DNA from: Tepidicaulis marinus
GTDB lineage: Bacteria; Pseudomonadota; Alphaproteobacteria; Parvibaculales; Parvibaculaceae
Direction: 5' to 3'
Assembly: GCF_000739695.1 (NCBI RefSeq)
Contig: NZ_BBIO01000005.1
Location: forward strand, 124,001-188,000
Length of the DNA: 64,000 nucleotides
Below the pieces are notes generated by a model, which saw only the letters and a program-made list of their open reading frames with translations, did no database searches and was not told the DNA's origin. The translations under genes and the position numbers were made by a program. Shown here piece by piece: positions 37,176 through 46,900 of this stretch (its first letter is position 1; each line of letters starts with the position of its first letter).

Positions 37176-37574
37176 TCACCCCTGCCGCCGCACTGCCTCT
37201 TCCAGCTTGGCGAGCCAATTGTCGATCCGCTTCTTATTTGCCCCGAGGTCAGACCAACCATAGACCGAGCGGCTGTAAAGCGCGAGGGTGGATTTACCGC
37301 CCTCCACCTCCAGCGCCTCGAAGGTGATCCAGTCGGGGAAACCGAGAAGCGCCGTGCGCTGAACGAATTCATGCTGGCCGGGCGCCGTTTCCACATTGCG
37401 CCGGCGCGTGCGCGGCTGCTTGAGAATGAGATCGCTCATCAGCGCATCGAGCTTTTCGCGGCTCATGGAAAATACCGGGGCCGTGCGATGGGGCGCAGCC
37501 TTCTCGCAAAACCCTTCCGGGGCGACGAGATATTGATTGGGAGAGGGCTTGAGCGTCAGCGTTCTGAAATTCAT
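37176..37574 (-). CDS. DUF1499-family protein (copy 2)
   Basis: The 132-residue protein starts MNFRTLTLKPSPNQYLVAPE and ends with LALYSRSVYGWSDLGANKKR, the DUF1499 hallmark block. Both copies share F-C-x-A-APH-x-APVF and YVQR/FVQR segments. It lies 36 bases downstream of folA on the same strand, followed by copy 1 after a 151-base gap. This suggests a local duplication after which the two diverged. Function unknown. Confidence 0.78.
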   Translation of the reverse strand: MNFRTLTLKPSPNQYLVAPEGFCEKAAPHRTAPVFSMSREKLDALMSDLILKQPRTRRRNVETAPGQHEFVQRTALLGFPDWITFEALEVEGGKSTLALYSRSVYGWSDLGANKKRIDNWLAKLEEAVRRQG

Positions 37575-37610
37575 CTGTCTTGTCCCTCCCGCCCGCCGGC
37601 CTTCGGCAAT

Positions 37611-38123
37611 TCAGCGGCGCTCATAAATGACAATGGAAAAATCCGCGCTGTCCTTTTCCCCGGCGGCATGGCGGGTGCGAGAGACCTCATGCCACTCCCC
37701 CTCATCGAAAGCGGGAAAATGAACATCCCCCTCCGGGCATGCATGCACTTCCGTGATATAGAGCCGCGTCGCCTTGGGGAAAGCGGCGCGGTAAATCTGC
37801 GCCCCGCCGATAATGGCAACCTCATCGACGCCGAGCTCGCGGGCGAGCGCCGCGCCGCGCGCGAGCGCCTCGTCCACGGAGCCTGCAACCTCCGCCCCTT
37901 CCGCCTGAAAGCCCGCCTGGCCCGTCACCACGATATTGGGGCGGCCCGGCAAAGGCTTTCTCGGCAGCGAATCCCAGGTCTTGCGGCCCATGATGATGGG
38001 CTTGCCCAGCGTCACGGCCTTGAAATGCCTCATGTCGCCGGAAATCTTCCAGGGCAGATCACCCCCCTGCCCGATCACACCGTTCTCGGCAATGGCGACC
38101 ACGAAGGAGATGTGAAGCGGCAT
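37611..38123 (-). CDS. folA: Dihydrofolate reductase
   Basis: The 170-residue enzyme reduces dihydrofolate with NADPH. It shows ENGVIGQGGDLPWKISGDMRHF at the N-terminus (substrate Asp/Glu region), the NADPH loop IIMGRKTWDSLP, and VAIIGGAQIYRAAFP. It follows thyA by 12 bases and regenerates the folate that thymidylate synthase oxidises, so the pair is functionally coupled. Confidence 0.95.
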   Translation of the reverse strand: MPLHISFVVAIAENGVIGQGGDLPWKISGDMRHFKAVTLGKPIIMGRKTWDSLPRKPLPGRPNIVVTGQAGFQAEGAEVAGSVDEALARGAALARELGVDEVAIIGGAQIYRAAFPKATRLYITEVHACPEGDVHFPAFDEGEWHEVSRTRHAAGEKDSADFSIVIYERR

Positions 38124-38135
38124 ATCCCGGCCCGC

Positions 38136-38930
38136 CTAAACCGCAACCGGGGCGGCGATATGCGGGTGGGGGTCGTAGCCCACCAGTTCGAAATCATCAT
38201 AGGTGAAGTCGAAAATACTCTTCACATCGGGATTGATCTTCATTTGCGGCAAGGGGCGCGGGTTGCGCTGAAGTTGCTTGTCCGCTTGTTCCAGATGATT
38301 GAGATAAAGATGCGCGTCGCCGAATGTGTGGATGAACTCGCCGGGCTGAAGCCCCGTCACCTGCGCGATCATCATGGTGAGCAGCGCGTAAGACGCGATG
38401 TTGAAAGGCACGCCGAGGAAAATATCCGCCGAGCGCTGATAGAGCTGGCAGGAAAGTTTGCCGTCCGCCACATAGAACTGGAAGAGGCAGTGGCAGGGCG
38501 GCAGCGCCATGTGATCGACATCGGCCACGTTCCAGGCCGAAACGATGAGCCGGCGCGAATCCGGATTTTTTTCGATCTGCTGAATGAGGTTCTTGATCTG
38601 GTCGATCTTCGTGCCGCCCGGCGCGGGCCAGCTGCGCCATTGATGGCCGTAAACAGGGCCGAGATCGCCGTTCTCATCCGCCCATTCATCCCAGATGCGC
38701 ACGCCGTTCGCTTTCAGATAGGCGATGTTCGTGTCGCCCGCCAGAAACCAGAGCAGCTCATGGATGATGGATTTCAGATGCAGCTTCTTCGTCGTCACCA
38801 GCGGAAAGCCCTCCGAAAGATCGAAGCGCATCTGGTGGCCGAAGACGGAGCGCGTGCCGGTGCCGGTCCTATCGGACTTTTCCACCCCTTTGTCGCGCAC
38901 CAGCCGCATCAGATCGAGATATTGCTGCAT
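38136..38930 (-). CDS. thyA: Thymidylate synthase
   Basis: ThyA methylates dUMP to dTMP. The ATG at 38930 gives 264 residues beginning [15 protein letters not shown], the same length as E. coli ThyA; a longer open frame to 39125 is antisense to the dipeptidase gene and is discarded. Dihydrofolate and dUMP segments include [20 protein letters not shown], the catalytic cysteine in [12 protein letters not shown], and [20 protein letters not shown]. Confidence 0.96.
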   Translation of the reverse strand: MQQYLDLMRLVRDKGVEKSDRTGTGTRSVFGHQMRFDLSEGFPLVTTKKLHLKSIIHELLWFLAGDTNIAYLKANGVRIWDEWADENGDLGPVYGHQWRSWPAPGGTKIDQIKNLIQQIEKNPDSRRLIVSAWNVADVDHMALPPCHCLFQFYVADGKLSCQLYQRSADIFLGVPFNIASYALLTMMIAQVTGLQPGEFIHTFGDAHLYLNHLEQADKQLQRNPRPLPQMKINPDVKSIFDFTYDDFELVGYDPHPHIAAPVAV

Positions 38931-39060
38931 CGGGCCCTTCCTGATTCTTTCGCCCGCCAGTCTAGCGCCCCTGCCCCGCTTGAGCCAGAATGGCGGCCAG
39001 CAGAGGGGCGCAAGAAATGCCCCGCCCGGCAAAAAGCTGGGGAAAAATGGGGAGCAGAAA

Positions 39061-40227
39061 GTGAAAAAAGCAGTTTTGATCGGGCTCGGCCTTGTGGTGG
39101 CGGCCGCCGTCGCCGCCCTTGCCATCGTGCCGGGCTATCTGGAAAGCACCACGAATGTGGTCGAGGAGCACGCCCCTTACGAGATCGGGGAGGCCTCCTC
39201 CGCGCTGCATGAAAGCCTTGTCATCGCCGATCTGCACTCCGACACGCTGCTCTGGGCCCGCGATCCCTTGTCGAGGGCCGATCGCGGCCATGTGGATGTG
39301 CCCCGCCTCGTGGACGGCAATGTGGCGCTGCAGGTCTTCTCCGTCGTCACCAAAGTGCCCCAGGGCCTGAACTATGACGAGAACACCGCCGATAGCGACC
39401 AGATCACCCTGCTTGCCATGGTGCAGCACTGGCCGGCCCGCACTTGGCGCAGTCTCTTGGAGCGCGCGCTTTATCAGGCCGAAAAACTGCAAGCCGCCGA
39501 AGCCGAAGCGCCCGAAGCCCTGAAAGTCGTGCGCACGAAAGCGGATTTGGAAGCGGTGTTGAGCGCGCGCGCCGAAGGCAAGGAGATTGTCGCCGGGCTG
39601 CTGGCGACCGAGGGCCTTCATCCGCTGGAAGGCGACGCCGCCAACGTAAAAGTGCTTTACGACGCCGGCTACCGGATGATGGGCTTGCATCATTTCTTCG
39701 ACAATAAACTGGGCGGCTCGCTGCACGGGCTTTCGGGCGCGGGACTGACCGATTTCGGCAAGGAGGTCGTGCGCGAGCTGGAAGCGCAAGGCGTCATGAT
39801 CGATGTCGCCCATTCCTCGCCCGCCGTGGTGGAGGATGTGCTGGCGATGACGGATAGCCCGATCTTCGTGTCCCATACCGGCGTCAAAGGCGCCTGCAAC
39901 ACCGCGCGCAACCTCGAAGACGATTTGATGAAGCGCATCGCCGAACGCGGCGGCGTCATCGGCATCGGCTATTGGGACGGCGCGGTCTGCAAGATCGATC
40001 CGGCGAATGTCGTCAAATCCCTGCGCTATGCCGCCGACCTTCTGGGCGCCGATCATGTCGGCCTCGGCTCAGACTATGATGGCGGCACGACGGTTCTTTT
40101 CGACACATCGGAACTTGCCGTCCTGACGGAGGAAATGCGCAAGGCCGGTTTCACGGATGAAGAAATCCGCAAGATCATGGGCGGCAATGTCATCCGCGTC
40201 TTCAAGGAGCAATTGCCCGCGGGCTAG
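39061..40227 (+). CDS. Membrane-anchored dipeptidase (peptidase family M19)
   Basis: The chosen start is GTG at 39061, six bases after GGGGAG, giving 388 residues; the frame is open far upstream but only as a shadow of thyA. An N-terminal helix ([20 protein letters not shown]) acts as a signal or anchor. The zinc-binding HSD of renal-type dipeptidases is seen in [12 protein letters not shown], with further ligands in [10 protein letters not shown] (bridging Glu), [12 protein letters not shown] and [13 protein letters not shown]. The C-terminus has [10 protein letters not shown] and [10 protein letters not shown]. It probably cleaves dipeptides outside the cytoplasm. Confidence 0.9.
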   Translation: MKKAVLIGLGLVVAAAVAALAIVPGYLESTTNVVEEHAPYEIGEASSALHESLVIADLHSDTLLWARDPLSRADRGHVDVPRLVDGNVALQVFSVVTKVPQGLNYDENTADSDQITLLAMVQHWPARTWRSLLERALYQAEKLQAAEAEAPEALKVVRTKADLEAVLSARAEGKEIVAGLLATEGLHPLEGDAANVKVLYDAGYRMMGLHHFFDNKLGGSLHGLSGAGLTDFGKEVVRELEAQGVMIDVAHSSPAVVEDVLAMTDSPIFVSHTGVKGACNTARNLEDDLMKRIAERGGVIGIGYWDGAVCKIDPANVVKSLRYAADLLGADHVGLGSDYDGGTTVLFDTSELAVLTEEMRKAGFTDEEIRKIMGGNVIRVFKEQLPAG

Positions 40228-40236
40228 GCCTGCCCC

Positions 40237-40911
40237 TCAAGCTGCAAGCGTGCGGAAACGGAAATGGCCCGTCTCGGGGAAAAGCCCGAGCCAGTCGCCA
40301 TATTCCGTGCCGCGCCCCATATTGTGAATGACGCGCCGGCGCCCGGTAAGCGGTGAGGTTTTCGCGCTCACCACCACGATATGCGGGCGGCCGAAAACGT
40401 TTTGCGTCACAAGATCGCCGGGCCTGTAACTCCCGTCTTTCACCTCCGCTCCTTGGCGGGCGAAAAACGCGGCAAGGTTCGGCACGCGCCGGTGGTCGAT
40501 ATTGGGGTCGGGTTTTTTAAGCCCCCAGTGAGGCGGATAGTCGGCAAATGCGGCGCGCATATCTTCATGCACCAGCTCCTGCAAATCGAGGCCGAGCCCG
40601 GCCCTGTAAGCGCGGATCACCACGTCTGTGCACACGCCCCGCTCCAGCGGCACATCGCCGCCCGGATAATCGAGCCTCACATAGGAAGGATCGTAGCGCC
40701 GGGTGAGGCCGATCTGCGCCTCCGCCGCGATGATGAGCTGGCGCGCTGGCTCAGGCAGGTCCTCACCCAAGACCGTGTCGAGGGCCGCGCCACGCGCCTC
40801 CCCCGCCTCGGACGAGCCGGCGCAGCCGGGCATGGAAAAAAGCGCGCCGCCCGTCAAAGCGCCGCTGAAAAGAGTGCCGAAGCCGCTAAGAACCTTCCTG
40901 CGCGTTATCAT
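40237..40911 (-). CDS. DUF1287 (NlpC/P60-like fold) exported protein
   Basis: The 224-residue protein starts with ITRRKVLSGFGTLFSGALTG, a twin-arginine-like export signal ending near a lone cysteine (MPGC, a poor lipobox). The mature part has the DUF1287 core: ERGVCTDVVIRAYRAGLGLD with a candidate catalytic Cys, LVHEDM, NIDHRRVPNL with His, and DLVTQNVFGRPHIVVVS. An upstream frame to 41001 has no ribosome site; AGGGCGG precedes the ATG at 40911. Function unknown, possibly a cell-wall or peptide hydrolase. Confidence 0.82.
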   Translation of the reverse strand: MITRRKVLSGFGTLFSGALTGGALFSMPGCAGSSEAGEARGAALDTVLGEDLPEPARQLIIAAEAQIGLTRRYDPSYVRLDYPGGDVPLERGVCTDVVIRAYRAGLGLDLQELVHEDMRAAFADYPPHWGLKKPDPNIDHRRVPNLAAFFARQGAEVKDGSYRPGDLVTQNVFGRPHIVVVSAKTSPLTGRRRVIHNMGRGTEYGDWLGLFPETGHFRFRTLAA

Positions 40912-41124
40912 CGCACCGCCCTTTATTCTTAAAGTCAGTGCCCCGCGCCCGAGCGCATTCAAACGGCGGGAAATGGCGGCAATGGGGAGCAAAAAGGGCA
41001 AGAATGTGCCGGGCGCAGGCTTGTTGCAGAAAGCACAAGACTTCTCTCAGTCAGGCGCCCTTCACCCTTTATTTGCCGCTCATGATGCTTATATTACGTC
41101 TGTCGGCATTGCCGACTATGGCGA
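40912..41124. other. Intergenic region upstream of ssrA
   Basis: This interval lies between the DUF1287 start and the tmRNA acceptor piece. It should hold divergent promoters. Apart from the hairpin at 41102-41116 and a possible -10 at 41090-41095, I see no gene or strong motif. Confidence 0.4.
41102..41116 (+). other. Hairpin at the 5' side of the tmRNA gene
   Basis: GTCGGC-ATT-GCCGAC can fold directly upstream of the acceptor piece. TATATT at 41090-41095 could be a -10 element, but no good -35 is seen. It may be the leader of the tmRNA precursor. Confidence 0.4.
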
Positions 41125-41440
41125 TAAACGGACTACGTAATAAGCCTATCGGACCCGGGGGCAGTACCCGGCGCCTCCACCAATATCCCCGCGCTTGAAA
41201 CAGTTTTGCGGGCTTCAGGGGGGCGAAACAGGATCGACGAGGGTGTAAAGGTAGTTTTTTCGCTCGGCATGGTAGCCACCGTTATCGGGCCAAACTTGAT
41301 AGTTGCCAACGACAACTATGCTGAAGCACGTCTCGCTGCCTAAGCAGTGCGACAGCTTCGAATTAAGCCCTAGCCGTTAGCACGGTTAGGCGGGGTTCGA
41401 GGGCACCTGGCAACAGAAGCCCTCACTTATCCTCTGCTCT
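41125..41440 (+). ncRNA. ssrA: Transfer-messenger RNA, circularly permuted two-piece form
   Basis: The acceptor piece comes first: T stem 41055+100 region at 41155-41159 with 41167-41171, acceptor strand CGCCTCC at 41172-41178, then ACCA ending at 41182. A spacer (41183-41218) with a CCCGC/GCGGG hairpin separates it from the coding piece, which starts GGGGGCG at 41219. The two strands pair over seven bases with a G-U at the third pair, the alanine identity mark. GTAGTT (41251-41256) can pair with GACTAC (41131-41136) as helix 2. The tag frame from GCC at 41305 reads ANDNYAEARLAA and stops at 41341-41343. Hairpins at 41369-41390 and 41399-41424 follow. Outer ends are approximate. tmRNA frees stalled ribosomes and marks products for ClpXP. 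Confidence 0.95.
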
Positions 41441-41641
41441 TACCGCAGCGCCTCAGCAGGACAAATGGCTGGAGGGTGTCCGGTCTGCCCATTTCGGCGG
41501 CACCTGATGTGGCGCGGCAGCAACGCCGCTTTGACACCGCCGCCCGGATGCACTAGCTCACTTGCCAGCCCGCCGGGCGCAAGGCAGGCTTGCAAAGCGG
41601 CAAATTTGGCAGATTCGGCAAAAGGTTGAGGTTGAACACCC
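41441..41641. other. Intergenic region between ssrA and sspB
   Basis: About 200 bases with no supportable gene. It should hold the 3' processing end of the tmRNA coding piece and the sspB promoter; I see no clear -35/-10 pair or strong terminator. A poor AGGTTGAGG lies before the sspB ATG. Confidence 0.4.
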
Positions 41642-42148
41642 ATGGCTGACACTCCCTCCCAAGATCTCATGCGCTACGATTTGATGGCGCAGGAAGCGCT
41701 GAAAGGCGTGGTGCGCAAGTCGCTGGAGATTGCGGGCAAGGAAGGGCTGCCGGGCGAGCACCATTTCTACATCTCTTTCCGCACCAATGCGTCGGGCGTG
41801 CAAATTTCCGACCGGCTGAAAGAGCAATATCCCGAAGAAATCACCATCGTGCTCCAACATCAGTTCTGGGACCTCGAGGTTTCCGAAAAAGGCTTCTCCG
41901 TGCACCTCTCCTTCAACAAGGTGCCGGAACGGCTGGTCGTGCCTTTCTCCGCGCTTCTGGGCTTTTTCGACCCTTCCGTCCAATTCGGCCTGCAATTTGC
42001 CCAAAACGAAGAGGCAGTAGCGGCCGCGCCCGGCGAAGAGACGGTGCCCGCCGATGAGCCGCCCGCCGGGGAAGAAGGCGAGCCGGCCAAAAGCGGCGAA
42101 GCAGGCGGCGACGTGGTCAGTCTCGACGCTTTCCGCAAGAACAAATAA
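41642..42148 (+). CDS. sspB: SspB, ClpXP adaptor for ssrA-tagged proteins (alpha type)
   Basis: The 168-residue protein has the SspB tag-binding domain in its first 115 residues ([60 protein letters not shown]), an acidic Pro/Glu/Gly linker, and the C-terminal [11 protein letters not shown] that docks on ClpX in alphaproteobacterial SspB. It captures tmRNA-tagged polypeptides and delivers them to ClpXP. It lies directly downstream of the tmRNA gene that makes those tags. Confidence 0.95.
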   Translation: MADTPSQDLMRYDLMAQEALKGVVRKSLEIAGKEGLPGEHHFYISFRTNASGVQISDRLKEQYPEEITIVLQHQFWDLEVSEKGFSVHLSFNKVPERLVVPFSALLGFFDPSVQFGLQFAQNEEAVAAAPGEETVPADEPPAGEEGEPAKSGEAGGDVVSLDAFRKNK

Positions 42149-42164
42149 TGCGCCCTCCTGTCCC

Positions 42165-42196
42165 GCCGCGCCCTTGCCGGCAGGGCACCGCGCGGC
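42165..42196 (+). terminator. Weak terminator candidate after sspB
   Basis: GCCGCGC (42165-42171) pairs with GCGCGGC (42190-42196), with an inner CCCT/AGGG. CTTCGCTTGG follows, so the T-tract is poor. Confidence 0.4.
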
Positions 42197-42299
42197 CTTC
42201 GCTTGGCGCTCCCGCTCCTGCGTGCTAAATCAGCCCCCAAAATCGCCCTTCCGCCTGGTGCGGGCGGGCCATGACGCTGTTTTTCAGGGAGACCGACGC

Positions 42300-43691
42300 A
42301 TGAGCAAGACCCGCACCGAGACCGATTCCTTCGGCCCGCTGGAAGTACCCGCCGACAAATATTGGGGCGCGCAGACCCAGCGCTCCCTCGGCAATTTCAA
42401 GATCGGCGGCGAAACCATGCCGAAGCCGCTCGTGCGGGCGCTGGGCATCATCAAGCGCTCGGCCGCGCTCGCCAATATCGCGCTCGACAATATCGATCCG
42501 AAAATCGGCCAGACCATCGCCGAGGCCGCGCTGGAAGTGGCCGAGGGTAAGCTCGACGATCATTTCCCCCTCGTCGTCTGGCAGACGGGTTCGGGCACCC
42601 AGTCCAACATGAACGCCAACGAAGTCGTCTCCAACCGGGCGATCGAAATGCTGGGCGGCACGATGGGCTCAAAAGACCCGGTTCATCCGAACGATCATTG
42701 CAACCGCTCGCAATCCTCGAACGATACCTTCCCCACCGCCATGCATATCGCAGCGGCCGAGGAAATCACGCACCGTCTGGTGCCTGCGCTGCAGCAGCTG
42801 CGCAATTCGCTGAACGACAAAGCTGAAGCCTTTAAAGACATCATCAAGATCGGCCGCACCCACACGCAAGATGCCACGCCGCTGACGCTCGGCCAGGAAT
42901 TTTCCGGCTATGTGGCGCAGGTCGAAAACGGCATCCGCCGCGTGGAAACCGTTCTGCCCGCGCTTCTGGAACTCGCCCAAGGCGGCACGGCGGTCGGCAC
43001 CGGCATCAATGCCAAAATCGGTTTTGCGGAAAAATTCGCCGAGGAAGTGGCGAACTTCACGAAACTGCCTTTCATCACCGCGCCCAATAAGTTCGAGGCG
43101 CTGGCAACGCACGATGCCTGTGTGGAAGCACATGGCGCGCTCAACACCGTTGCCGTTTCGCTCTTCAAGATCGCCAACGATATCCGGTTCCTCGGCTCCG
43201 GCCCGCGCTCGGGCCTTGGCGAATTGCAGCTGCCTGAAAACGAGCCGGGCTCCTCCATCATGCCGGGCAAAGTGAACCCGACCCAGTGCGAAGCGCTCAC
43301 CATGGTCTGCGCGCAAGTGATGGGCAACCAGACGACGGTAACGTTCTCCGGCAGCCAGGGCCATTTCGAGCTTAATGTCTTCAAGCCCGTCATCGCCTAT
43401 AACATCCTGCAATCGATCCGCCTTCTGGCCGATGCGAGCGTCAGCTTCGCGGAGAACTGCGTGGACGGGATCGAGGCGAACCGCGAGCGCATTGCCGATC
43501 TCATGGAACGCTCTTTGATGCTGGTCACCGCGCTCGCACCGAAAATCGGTTATGACAACGCCACGAAAATCGCCAAAACCGCGCATAAGAACGGCACGAC
43601 GCTGCGCGAGGAAGCGGTGAAAGGCGGCTATGTCACGGAAGAAGAGTTTGACCAGACGGTGCGCCCGCAGGATATGATCGCTCCTCAGTAA
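42300..43691 (+). CDS. fumC: Class II fumarate hydratase
   Basis: FumC interconverts fumarate and L-malate in the TCA cycle without an iron-sulfur cluster. The 463-residue protein begins [29 protein letters not shown]; the catalytic-loop signature [13 protein letters not shown] and the [14 protein letters not shown] and [19 protein letters not shown] blocks are intact. The frame is open upstream into sspB, but GGGAG lies before the ATG at 42300. Length is normal. Confidence 0.97.
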   Translation: MSKTRTETDSFGPLEVPADKYWGAQTQRSLGNFKIGGETMPKPLVRALGIIKRSAALANIALDNIDPKIGQTIAEAALEVAEGKLDDHFPLVVWQTGSGTQSNMNANEVVSNRAIEMLGGTMGSKDPVHPNDHCNRSQSSNDTFPTAMHIAAAEEITHRLVPALQQLRNSLNDKAEAFKDIIKIGRTHTQDATPLTLGQEFSGYVAQVENGIRRVETVLPALLELAQGGTAVGTGINAKIGFAEKFAEEVANFTKLPFITAPNKFEALATHDACVEAHGALNTVAVSLFKIANDIRFLGSGPRSGLGELQLPENEPGSSIMPGKVNPTQCEALTMVCAQVMGNQTTVTFSGSQGHFELNVFKPVIAYNILQSIRLLADASVSFAENCVDGIEANRERIADLMERSLMLVTALAPKIGYDNATKIAKTAHKNGTTLREEAVKGGYVTEEEFDQTVRPQDMIAPQ

Positions 43692-43729
43692 ATTCGGGGC
43701 CCTCAATATCGGGGCAAAGGGGAGCAGGC

Positions 43730-43993
43730 TTGGGCAAAATCGTCAAACGCTCGGTCAGCATTGCAGGCCACCGCACCAGCATTTCCCTTGAGCGGCCCTT
43801 TTGGGAAGGCCTGAAGGAACTGGCCTGCTCCCGCAAGGTTTCGGTCAACGAACTGATCCGCCAGATAGACGCGGGGCGCGAGGAAGAGGAAAACCTCTCA
43901 AGCGCGCTCCGCGTTTTCGTTTTCAAGGAAATGGTTCCGGCAAGAGCCTGCGCGGCAACAAAAGATGCGCCCGAAGACGGCGAACCTAGCTGA
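43730..43993 (+). CDS. Ribbon-helix-helix protein (RHH_4 type)
   Basis: This 87-residue protein starts at TTG (43730), six bases after GGGGAG; there is no in-frame ATG near. The segment KRSVSIAGHRTSISLERPFWEGLKEL followed by KVSVNELIRQID matches the RHH_4 family, where the first strand and two helices form a dimeric DNA-binding fold. Members of this family often lie next to fumC in alphaproteobacteria. Target unknown. The C-terminus is acidic and not conserved. Confidence 0.82.
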   Translation: MGKIVKRSVSIAGHRTSISLERPFWEGLKELACSRKVSVNELIRQIDAGREEEENLSSALRVFVFKEMVPARACAATKDAPEDGEPS

Positions 43994-43998
43994 AATCT

Positions 43999-46900
43999 TC
44001 AAGACGCTTTGTCGGGCCGGGCCTGCGGGCGCGGCGCTTCGGGCACTTCGGAGGCCCCTTCGACGGCAGGCGCATTGTCATTTGCTGCGTCTGGGCCATT
44101 TGACGCTTCGGGGGCCGCGTCCGGCTTTTTCTCCGGCGTCTCGATCAACTCTTTCAAATCTTCCGGCAATTCTTTGACACCGGCTTCCTCGATCTGTTTT
44201 TCGAGCAAGTGCCGCGCCATGAAGGCCTCCACCGCCACGGTGTCAAAGCGGCTTTGCAGCGCGCGCAAAGGCCCTGCGGAAACGAAGCTAAGTGCGGGCA
44301 CGCCCTCAGGCGCGGGCAAAGGCAATGTCAGCTCGGTGTCGCCATGCAGGCGCGGCAGATCGATATAGGATTTGCCGGTGGCGCCGGGGCTGAGCGGTAT
44401 GTCGAATTCGGCATCGACCGTTTGCACCAGCCCTTGCTCGATATTGAGCGGGGCGGCAATGCGCGTCACCGCCGTTTGCCCATCGTCGAGCGTGCGCTCT
44501 TTCAAGGCCGCGAAATTCTCAATGTCTTTCAGCTCCGCAAGACCCATCGAAAACGCATCGAGGTCGAAGCCGTTGAAAACACCGTTCTCGAAAAGAAGCT
44601 GGCCGCTGCCGCCAAGCGAAGAGATGAGCGCCAGCCAGGAGCGTCCCTTGCCTTCCATCTGAAGGCTGAGACCAAGCTCGCCGCGCCCGGCGCTTTCGCC
44701 TAAGGCAAGGCCTGTGGCCTGCGCTGCGTCCGCCGATTCCAATGAGAGCGTCATGCCGATGCCGGGCTCGCTCTCACCCCCTTCAAAGCGCATACCCATG
44801 GTAAGCCGGCTATCGGCGAACGTGCCGGTGAAGGGCGTGAGCGACAGTACGCCGCTATCAACCGCGACCCGGCTTTCCGCCTCCCCGATGCGCAGGCCCG
44901 CAAGCTCCAGGAGGTCTGCTTTCACATTGAGCTCGGCGGTGAAATCGCTCAGCGCCGACCAATTAAGCGGCGTTGTCGGCCAGACATCGCCCGGCGCCAC
45001 GCCCTCGGAGAAAACCGGATCGAGCGAGAGGCGCGAGAGTTCGATATCGCCGGAAAGATGGCCCGGCGTTTCGCCCGCCGCCATTTTCCAGCCAAGCGTG
45101 CCGGAAGTGCGGAACGTGCCCGCCACCGCTTCGAGCCCGCCTACTTGCAGCATCCCCTCTTCAAGCGCCACATCGCCGCCCGCAACGACGCCGCCCCCTG
45201 CCCCATTGCGGGTGAGCAGCCGCATCAGCCCCGCAGCTTTGCCCTCATTCCAGCCGAAGCCCTGCACCAGGGCTTCAAGGCGCGGGGCGGAAATGTCGAT
45301 CCGGCCGGCGAATTTTTCCGGCGGCCAGACGGGGGCACCCTCCAGCTTGCCTTTCGAGGAAACATGAAAACCGTTGGCCGTCAGCCGCGCGCCCACATCG
45401 TAAGGGCCGCCCTCTTCACCCGCCCCTTGCAGGCGCAGCTCGCCGCTTTCGCCCACCTCACCGCCGGGCGCAAAGCCAAGCTCGCGCAAGAGCGCCGCGC
45501 TGCTTTCATTGTTGATGGAAAGAACGCCGTCATAAAATGCCTTGCCCGCTTTTTCGCGGCGGCGTTTGATCAGCGCCTTGAGAGAACTTTCCGCGGCGCG
45601 GCCTTCCAGGTCGATACTGGCAAAATGGCCCGCGCCCTCATCTCCTGCTTCGGCTTGCGCTTCGAAATAAACCGAAAGCGGCGTAAAACCGGCCTGCTGC
45701 CACTCATCGCCAATGAGCCCGAAAAAAGACGTGCCCGGCTGCGGCGCATCGATGCGCCCTTGCAGCGCACCGACCGGCTCACCGCTCATGCCCGCAAGCC
45801 GGCCCGAAAGCGAAAGCGAAGCCCCGTCCGGACCTGACAAGCGCAGATGATCGATGGCAAGCGCCCCTTCGCGCAAAGCCGCCTCGGCATCGAACTGCGC
45901 TATCTGCCAATTTTCGAAAGACACATTGCGGCCCGTCGTCACCAGGCTGACATCCCGGCCTTTTGCAAGTGTGCGCGGGTCCTCGGGTAAAAAGGAAAGC
46001 AGCGGCGCAAACGGCGTGAGGTCCACATCCGCGCCATGCGCCTCGATGCTGACCGCCTGCCGCTCGACACGGGCAAGGGAAAGCCCGCCGCGCAAATTCT
46101 CCACCCCTGCGGCACCAAGCGCAGCCTCGATATTGTAAAACTGCCAAAGCGTATCGGAGAGCGCCAGAGTGCCCTCAAGCTTGAGCGGCACCGCCCCGCC
46201 ATTGACCTGTCCCGTGCCCCCATCCGCCAGCCAGGCGGCGAAGAGCTGCGTATTGGGCGCGCTCAGATCGAACGTGCCGTCATACCGCCGCTTGCCGTTG
46301 GCATTGATGCGGCGCTTGCCGCGCACCGAAAAACGGGCGCCGTGAGGCAAGGTGAGCGCCGCTTCCTCAAGCCGCCAGCCTTCCTCATCCCGCAGCACCC
46401 GGGCGGAAAAGTCCTTTGCCGAGCGGTCTTGAAACAGAACCCCTTCGGCTTTCAGCTGCGTCTCGAAATTCATATCGTCAGGCACATAAGAAAGCAGCGC
46501 GGCGACGGCATCCCCGGTTTCGGGACCGGCGATATAAGGATCGAGCGCAAGCGAGGTTGCGGAAAGATCGAGCGAGGCGCGCGGCACGTTCGTCAACGAC
46601 AGTGCCGCCTCCCCTTTCAACGTGCCGCCGGGAATATCGACGACGAGCGTGCGCAGCCGCGCCTCATTCTCGCCGGCAACCAGCCCGGCATTGAGATTGA
46701 CGAGCGGCGCTCCTTCCTCCCGGATGCCTGCCTGCGCCTGAAACGCGCCGTCGAGCCGGCCCGCCCGCGAAAACTCCGTGGCGATGCCGGAAAAGCTGAG
46801 ACGGGACCGGGTTTGCGGATAGGAAAGCGCAACGGAAACCGGAAAGGCCTTGGTGCCCGCGAATTCGCCCACCGCAAGTTCCACCGTTCCTTGCCCGCCC

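Noticed and set aside
37023-39212. A 729-codon plus-strand frame
   Set aside because: It is antisense to two DUF1499 genes, folA and thyA and has no recognisable domain.
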